Positions 60,562-64,000 of a DNA stretch of 64,000 bases are shown here, piece by piece. Position numbers and translations under genes: made by a program. How positions within the stretch are numbered: position 1 is the first letter of the stretch; every line of letters starts with the position of its first letter. The stretch is taken from NCBI RefSeq assembly GCF_024494645.1, contig NZ_JANHDJ010000006.1, forward strand, positions 186,001 through 250,000, given 5' to 3'. The notes below the pieces were generated by a model. It ran no database searches. It was not told where the DNA came from and worked only from the letters and a program-made list of their open reading frames with translations. This DNA is from Halohasta litorea (GTDB lineage: Archaea; Halobacteriota; Halobacteria; Halobacteriales; Haloferacaceae).

Positions 60562-63500
60562 ATGAACACGTCTGACTCACCAGACCTCCCGATCAAGCGG
60601 GAAGAAGCCGATACACTAGCTGAAACGCTCACAGACAACGCCTACTACAACATCCTGCCCGCTCGGTATCTTCGGAAGAACGCCGAGGGCGAGGCTGTTG
60701 AGGCACCTGAAGAACTGTTCGAGCGAGTCGCGCGCAACGTCGCTCTCGCAGAGGCAGTCTTCGAGGCCGACAACCTCGGCGTCGACGTGACTGTCACGCC
60801 CGACCAGATCAAGCCGGACCACCCGCGACGTGACGAACTCGCCGCAGAGGTCTTCGGTAAGGGGACCAAGGCCACTGACGACGCCGAGACGCTCCTAAGC
60901 GTCTACAACGTCAACAAGTTCGCCTACGACACGGTCGTCCCCGAGCTCCCGGATGAACTTCGCAATCACGTCGAGTCGAAAGCGACTGCCTTCCAGGAGA
61001 AGATGGAAGAGCTGTCGTTCATGCCGAACTCGCCCACGCTGATGAATGCCGGAGACGAACTCCAGCAACTCTCTGCGTGCTTCGTCAACAGCCCCGGCGA
61101 CGACATCTCCGACATCCACCACACCGCAAAGGAGGCCGCAGAGGTCTTCCAGAGCGGTGGTGGTCAGGGGTATGCGTTCTGGAAACTCCGCCCATACGGC
61201 GACGCCGTCGGTTCGACCGGCGGGATCGCCTCCGGGCCGATTACGTTCATGCGAACGTACGACCAACTCTGCGAGACAATCGCGCAGGGTGGAGCTCGCC
61301 GTGGCGCACAGATGGGCGTCATGCGAATCTCCCACCCGGATGTCATCCAGTTCATCCACGCGAAGAACAAGGACGTCTCACTCGCCCACTCGCTGCGGCT
61401 GAACGATCCCGACGACTTCACCCACAACTCCTTCAAGGACGCACTTGGTGAAGCTCGCGAACTCATCGACGACGAAGGCCGTGTGCCGGAACACCTCCGG
61501 AACGCGGTCGAGGGCCACCTCTCGAACTTCAACATCAGCGTCGGCATCACCGACGACTTCATGGAGGCTCTAGAGGCGGGCGAGGAATTCGCCTTCACCA
61601 ACCCCCGAACCGAGGAGCCGCACGTCGCGACTCCCGAAACGAAGGAACTCTACGAGATGTTCGGCCTCGGCGAGCACGTAGAAGCCGGAGAGGTCCTCTC
61701 CATCCCCGCACAGGAACTGTGGGACGACATGATCGAGGGCGCTCACGAGAACGGCGAGCCGGGCGTCATCTACCTTGAGCGAGTGAACAAGGAACACTCG
61801 TTTGATGTCGAAGAACACCCGGACCACCGCATCCTCGCGACGAACCCCTGCCTGACCGGAGAGATGAAAGTCGAACTGGCGGACGGCGAGACCGCCACCA
61901 TCGGCGAGTTGGCAGAGGCGGGCGGTCGGGTTGATGTCTTATCGCGAAACAACCGAGAAGTCGTCACCCGATCTGCGAGAGCGTTCCAGACCAAGACAGA
62001 CGCCGACATCGTCAAGGTCGCAACCGAATCTGGAACGGCCATCCGCGTCACCCCGGATCACGAACTGCGGAGTGCCGACGGGAAGTGGGTCAAAGCAGAG
62101 GACCTCTCGGCAGGAGACGCAATCGTCTCTCTGTCGAAGCCCCTCGCCACCCAGCAGGGAGCGGAGTACGAAACCGTCGCGAAGACTGTCGAGAGTGTCA
62201 CCCTCGACGGGACGGCCGATGTCTACGACCTCACCGTCGAAGGCACCCACAACTTCTTCGCCAGCGTATCCGGCGAAGAGGGACTCAACGTCCACAATTG
62301 CGGCGAACAGCCGCTTGAGGAGTACGAGTCGTGTAACCTCGGGCACATCAACCTCTCGACGATCGCAGACCTCAACGCGCCCGACTGGCGTGTGTGGTCC
62401 GCAGAGAACGCAGCCGACTACGACTCTCACGAGGTGGCTGTCGGTGCGTTCCTCAACGAAGCCATCGACTACGAAGAGTTCGACGAGCGGATCGACTACG
62501 GTACTCGGTTCCTCGAGAACGTCGTCACGATGTCGGACTTCCCGGTCGAGAAGATCGAAGAGACCGTCCGCGACATGCGGAAGATCGGTCTGGGCATCAT
62601 GGGACTCGCCCAACTCTACATCCAACTCGGAATTCGATACGGGTCCGACGAGGGTAACGAGGTCGCCCGTCAGCTGATGACCCACATCAACCACGAGTCG
62701 AAGCAGGCGTCTCACCAGCTCGCAGAGGAACGAGGCGTGTTCAACGACTGGAGCGACTCGAAGTACGCGAACCCCACGGAATACCGTGAGTGGTTCGAAC
62801 ACCACACCGGCCTCGACGCCGACGAGTGGGAGGATGGCTTCCCCATCCGTAACCACAACACGACGACGATCGCGCCCACGGGCACGACCTCGATGATCGG
62901 GAACACGACCGGCGGCTGTGAACCCATCTACAACGTCGCGTTCTACAAGAACGTCTCCGACGACGTCCAGGGCGACGAGATGCTCGTCGAGTTCGACGAC
63001 TACTTCCTCCGGACCTTGGAGGAAAACGACATCGACGTCGATTCTGTCAAGCGTGAAGCGCAAGAGCAGATGGCGAACAACGAGTTCGATGGCGTGGACG
63101 GCCTCGACAGCGTCCCCGACGCAATCGGCGAACTGTTCGTCGTCACGGGCGACCTCACGGGAATCGAACACGCGGCGGTCCAGTGTGCCTGCCAAGAGGG
63201 CGTCGACTCGGCGATCTCGAAGACGTGTAACTTCCCCAACGACGCAAGCGCGGCCGACATGGAGGAAGTGTACCGCTACATCTACGACCACGGTGGAAAG
63301 GGCGTCACCGTCTACCGCGACGGCACTCGCTCGAAGCAGGTCCTCACGACCCGCGCGAAAAACGCCGAGTTCGCAGACGAAACAGAAGCGGCCGAAACCC
63401 TCGTCGAGCAGATCAGCGACGTGTTCGGCGGCATCGAAGCGTTCCTCAAGAACGAGGATGTCCAACAGGCGGTCGACACGGAGATCGCAAACATCCTCGA

Positions 63501-64000
63501 GGCGAGCGAACAGCCCCGCATCGACTACAGCCATCGGAGCCCGCGCCCCGACTCTCTCGCGGGCGTCACCCAACGGATCGAAACGGGATACGGGAAGGTG
63601 TACGTCACCATCAACGAGGACGAGAACGGCCGGCCGTTCGAGCTGTTCGCGAACATCGGCCACTCCGGTGGCTACACCAACTCCTTCACGGAGGCACTCG
63701 CGAAGGTCATCTCGACGGCGCTCCGCTCGGGCGTCGACCCCGAGGAAATCGTCGACGAACTCCGCGGAACCCGAAGTCCAAAAATCGCGTGGGACAAAAG
63801 CGAGCAGATCCAGTCGATTCCGGACGCAATCGGCACTGCGCTCCACCGGGCGCTCACGGGAGACATCGATCGGAACACCCCCAAACAGCAGAACCTCTCA
63901 GACGTGGACAACAGCCCCGACGCGGACGCTGTTGACACCACACCGTCAGAGAAGACGGACGGTGGGAGCTCCGTCACAGAGGAACCAGCGGCCGGAACAG
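60562..64000 (+). CDS. nrdJ: Adenosylcobalamin-dependent ribonucleotide reductase, class II, with intein (3' end missing)
   Basis: 1146 codons are visible and the frame is open at the window end. It reduces ribonucleotides to deoxyribonucleotides. Class II features: LSACFVNSPGDDISD with the first redox Cys, GGGQGYAFWKLRPYGDAVGS, and the active-site box NPCGEQPLEEYESCNLG, here interrupted by an intein right before its Cys. The later GTTSMIGNTTGGCEP is the phosphate/active-site loop. The C-terminal part after about residue 960 includes a vitamin B12-type reductase tail (KGVTVYRDGTRSKQVL). With thyA it gives the element control of dNTP supply. Confidence 0.93.
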   Translation, partial: MNTSDSPDLPIKREEADTLAETLTDNAYYNILPARYLRKNAEGEAVEAPEELFERVARNVALAEAVFEADNLGVDVTVTPDQIKPDHPRRDELAAEVFGKGTKATDDAETLLSVYNVNKFAYDTVVPELPDELRNHVESKATAFQEKMEELSFMPNSPTLMNAGDELQQLSACFVNSPGDDISDIHHTAKEAAEVFQSGGGQGYAFWKLRPYGDAVGSTGGIASGPITFMRTYDQLCETIAQGGARRGAQMGVMRISHPDVIQFIHAKNKDVSLAHSLRLNDPDDFTHNSFKDALGEARELIDDEGRVPEHLRNAVEGHLSNFNISVGITDDFMEALEAGEEFAFTNPRTEEPHVATPETKELYEMFGLGEHVEAGEVLSIPAQELWDDMIEGAHENGEPGVIYLERVNKEHSFDVEEHPDHRILATNPCLTGEMKVELADGETATIGELAEAGGRVDVLSRNNREVVTRSARAFQTKTDADIVKVATESGTAIRVTPDHELRSADGKWVKAEDLSAGDAIVSLSKPLATQQGAEYETVAKTVESVTLDGTADVYDLTVEGTHNFFASVSGEEGLNVHNCGEQPLEEYESCNLGHINLSTIADLNAPDWRVWSAENAADYDSHEVAVGAFLNEAIDYEEFDERIDYGTRFLENVVTMSDFPVEKIEETVRDMRKIGLGIMGLAQLYIQLGIRYGSDEGNEVARQLMTHINHESKQASHQLAEERGVFNDWSDSKYANPTEYREWFEHHTGLDADEWEDGFPIRNHNTTTIAPTGTTSMIGNTTGGCEPIYNVAFYKNVSDDVQGDEMLVEFDDYFLRTLEENDIDVDSVKREAQEQMANNEFDGVDGLDSVPDAIGELFVVTGDLTGIEHAAVQCACQEGVDSAISKTCNFPNDASAADMEEVYRYIYDHGGKGVTVYRDGTRSKQVLTTRAKNAEFADETEAAETLVEQISDVFGGIEAFLKNEDVQQAVDTEIANILEASEQPRIDYSHRSPRPDSLAGVTQRIETGYGKVYVTINEDENGRPFELFANIGHSGGYTNSFTEALAKVISTALRSGVDPEEIVDELRGTRSPKIAWDKSEQIQSIPDAIGTALHRALTGDIDRNTPKQQNLSDVDNSPDADAVDTTPSEKTDGGSSVTEEPAAGT
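61849..62298 (+). other. Mini-intein in the ribonucleotide reductase (150 residues)
   Basis: In-frame protein-splicing element from Cys430 (CLTGEMKVELADG, block A) to Asn579 (GLNVHN, block G), with the downstream extein starting with Cys (CGEQPLEEYE). Block B is IRVTPDHELRSADG (TxxH) and block F is VYDLTVEGTHNFFA. No homing-endonuclease domain is present; typical full-length inteins exceed 300 residues. The site is directly before the radical-forming Cys of the NPCGE box, so only spliced enzyme should be active. It appears competent for splicing. Confidence 0.92.

Noticed and set aside
61939-63846. 635-residue open frame antisense to the ribonucleotide reductase
   Set aside because: High-GC shadow frame (Asp/Val/Arg-rich) with no recognisable domain, opposite a fully conserved enzyme.

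Overview
The window looks like part of a large haloarchaeal replicon (class Halobacteria): a megaplasmid, minichromosome or giant integrative element. The predicted proteins are strongly acidic. The replication genes are archaeal (Orc1/Cdc6, PCNA, RPA, an XPD/DinG-type helicase), as is the proteasome-activating nucleotidase PAN. Lipoproteins carry Tat/lipobox signals, and many genes have a TATA box about 25-30 nt upstream of the ATG. I see no rRNA, no convincing tRNA, no CRISPR array, and no capsid or terminase gene.

Layout. (1) 1-10.3 kb, minus strand: a five-gene DISARM-like defence operon, read from the right: small AbrB-like protein, DUF499 ATPase, DUF3780 protein, DUF1156 DNA methylase, and a PLD-SNF2 helicase cut by the window edge. 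(2) 10.3-18.6 kb: an accessory zone with an unusual inverted-repeat promoter pair, an amber-interrupted zinc-finger gene, an IS6-type insertion sequence, small unknown genes, a Tat lipoprotein, a MazF-type toxin with a winged-helix partner, a tyrosine integrase, and a nucleotidyltransferase/HEPN-like pair. (3) 18.6-23.8 kb: RPA, then orc1/cdc6 flanked on both sides by origin repeats with an AT-rich stretch, then PAN. (4) 23.8-32.7 kb: modular lectin-like proteins, thyA, a rhodanese lipoprotein and a run of small membrane proteins. (5) 32.8-45.3 kb: an unknown protein plus a MoxR/CobS-like ATPase, separated from its likely CobT-like VWA partner by an inserted block (two beta-propeller genes, a chemotaxis transducer, a duplicated gene pair), then a RecA/KaiC-like protein. 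(6) 45.4-60.2 kb: a double-domain methyltransferase-like protein, three membrane proteins with protease motifs, a GIY-YIG-like protein, PCNA with a long acidic N-terminal extension, a PH-domain membrane protein, zinc micro-proteins and an XPD/DinG-like helicase. (7) 60.5 kb to the end: a B12-dependent (class II) ribonucleotide reductase with a mini-intein, cut by the window edge.

How the genes fit together. The element appears to bring its own initiator, origin, clamp, ssDNA-binding protein, helicase and two key dNTP enzymes (ThyA, NrdJ), so it may replicate with some independence from the host. The defence operon and toxin-antitoxin-like pairs would protect and stabilise it. Several replication-linked genes share a promoter look (TTTATAGCC followed by a C-rich stretch, sometimes with a G-tract 25-29 nt upstream).

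The strongest candidates for something undescribed are two. First, a family of five proteins shares a roughly 40-residue N-terminal module but has different C-terminal domains (LamG-like, WD40-like, PQQ-like, beta-rich); two of them share a 98-bp 5' end that differs at one base. Second, an ATPase/VWA system has an atypical Walker A and Walker B and has been split by inserted cargo.
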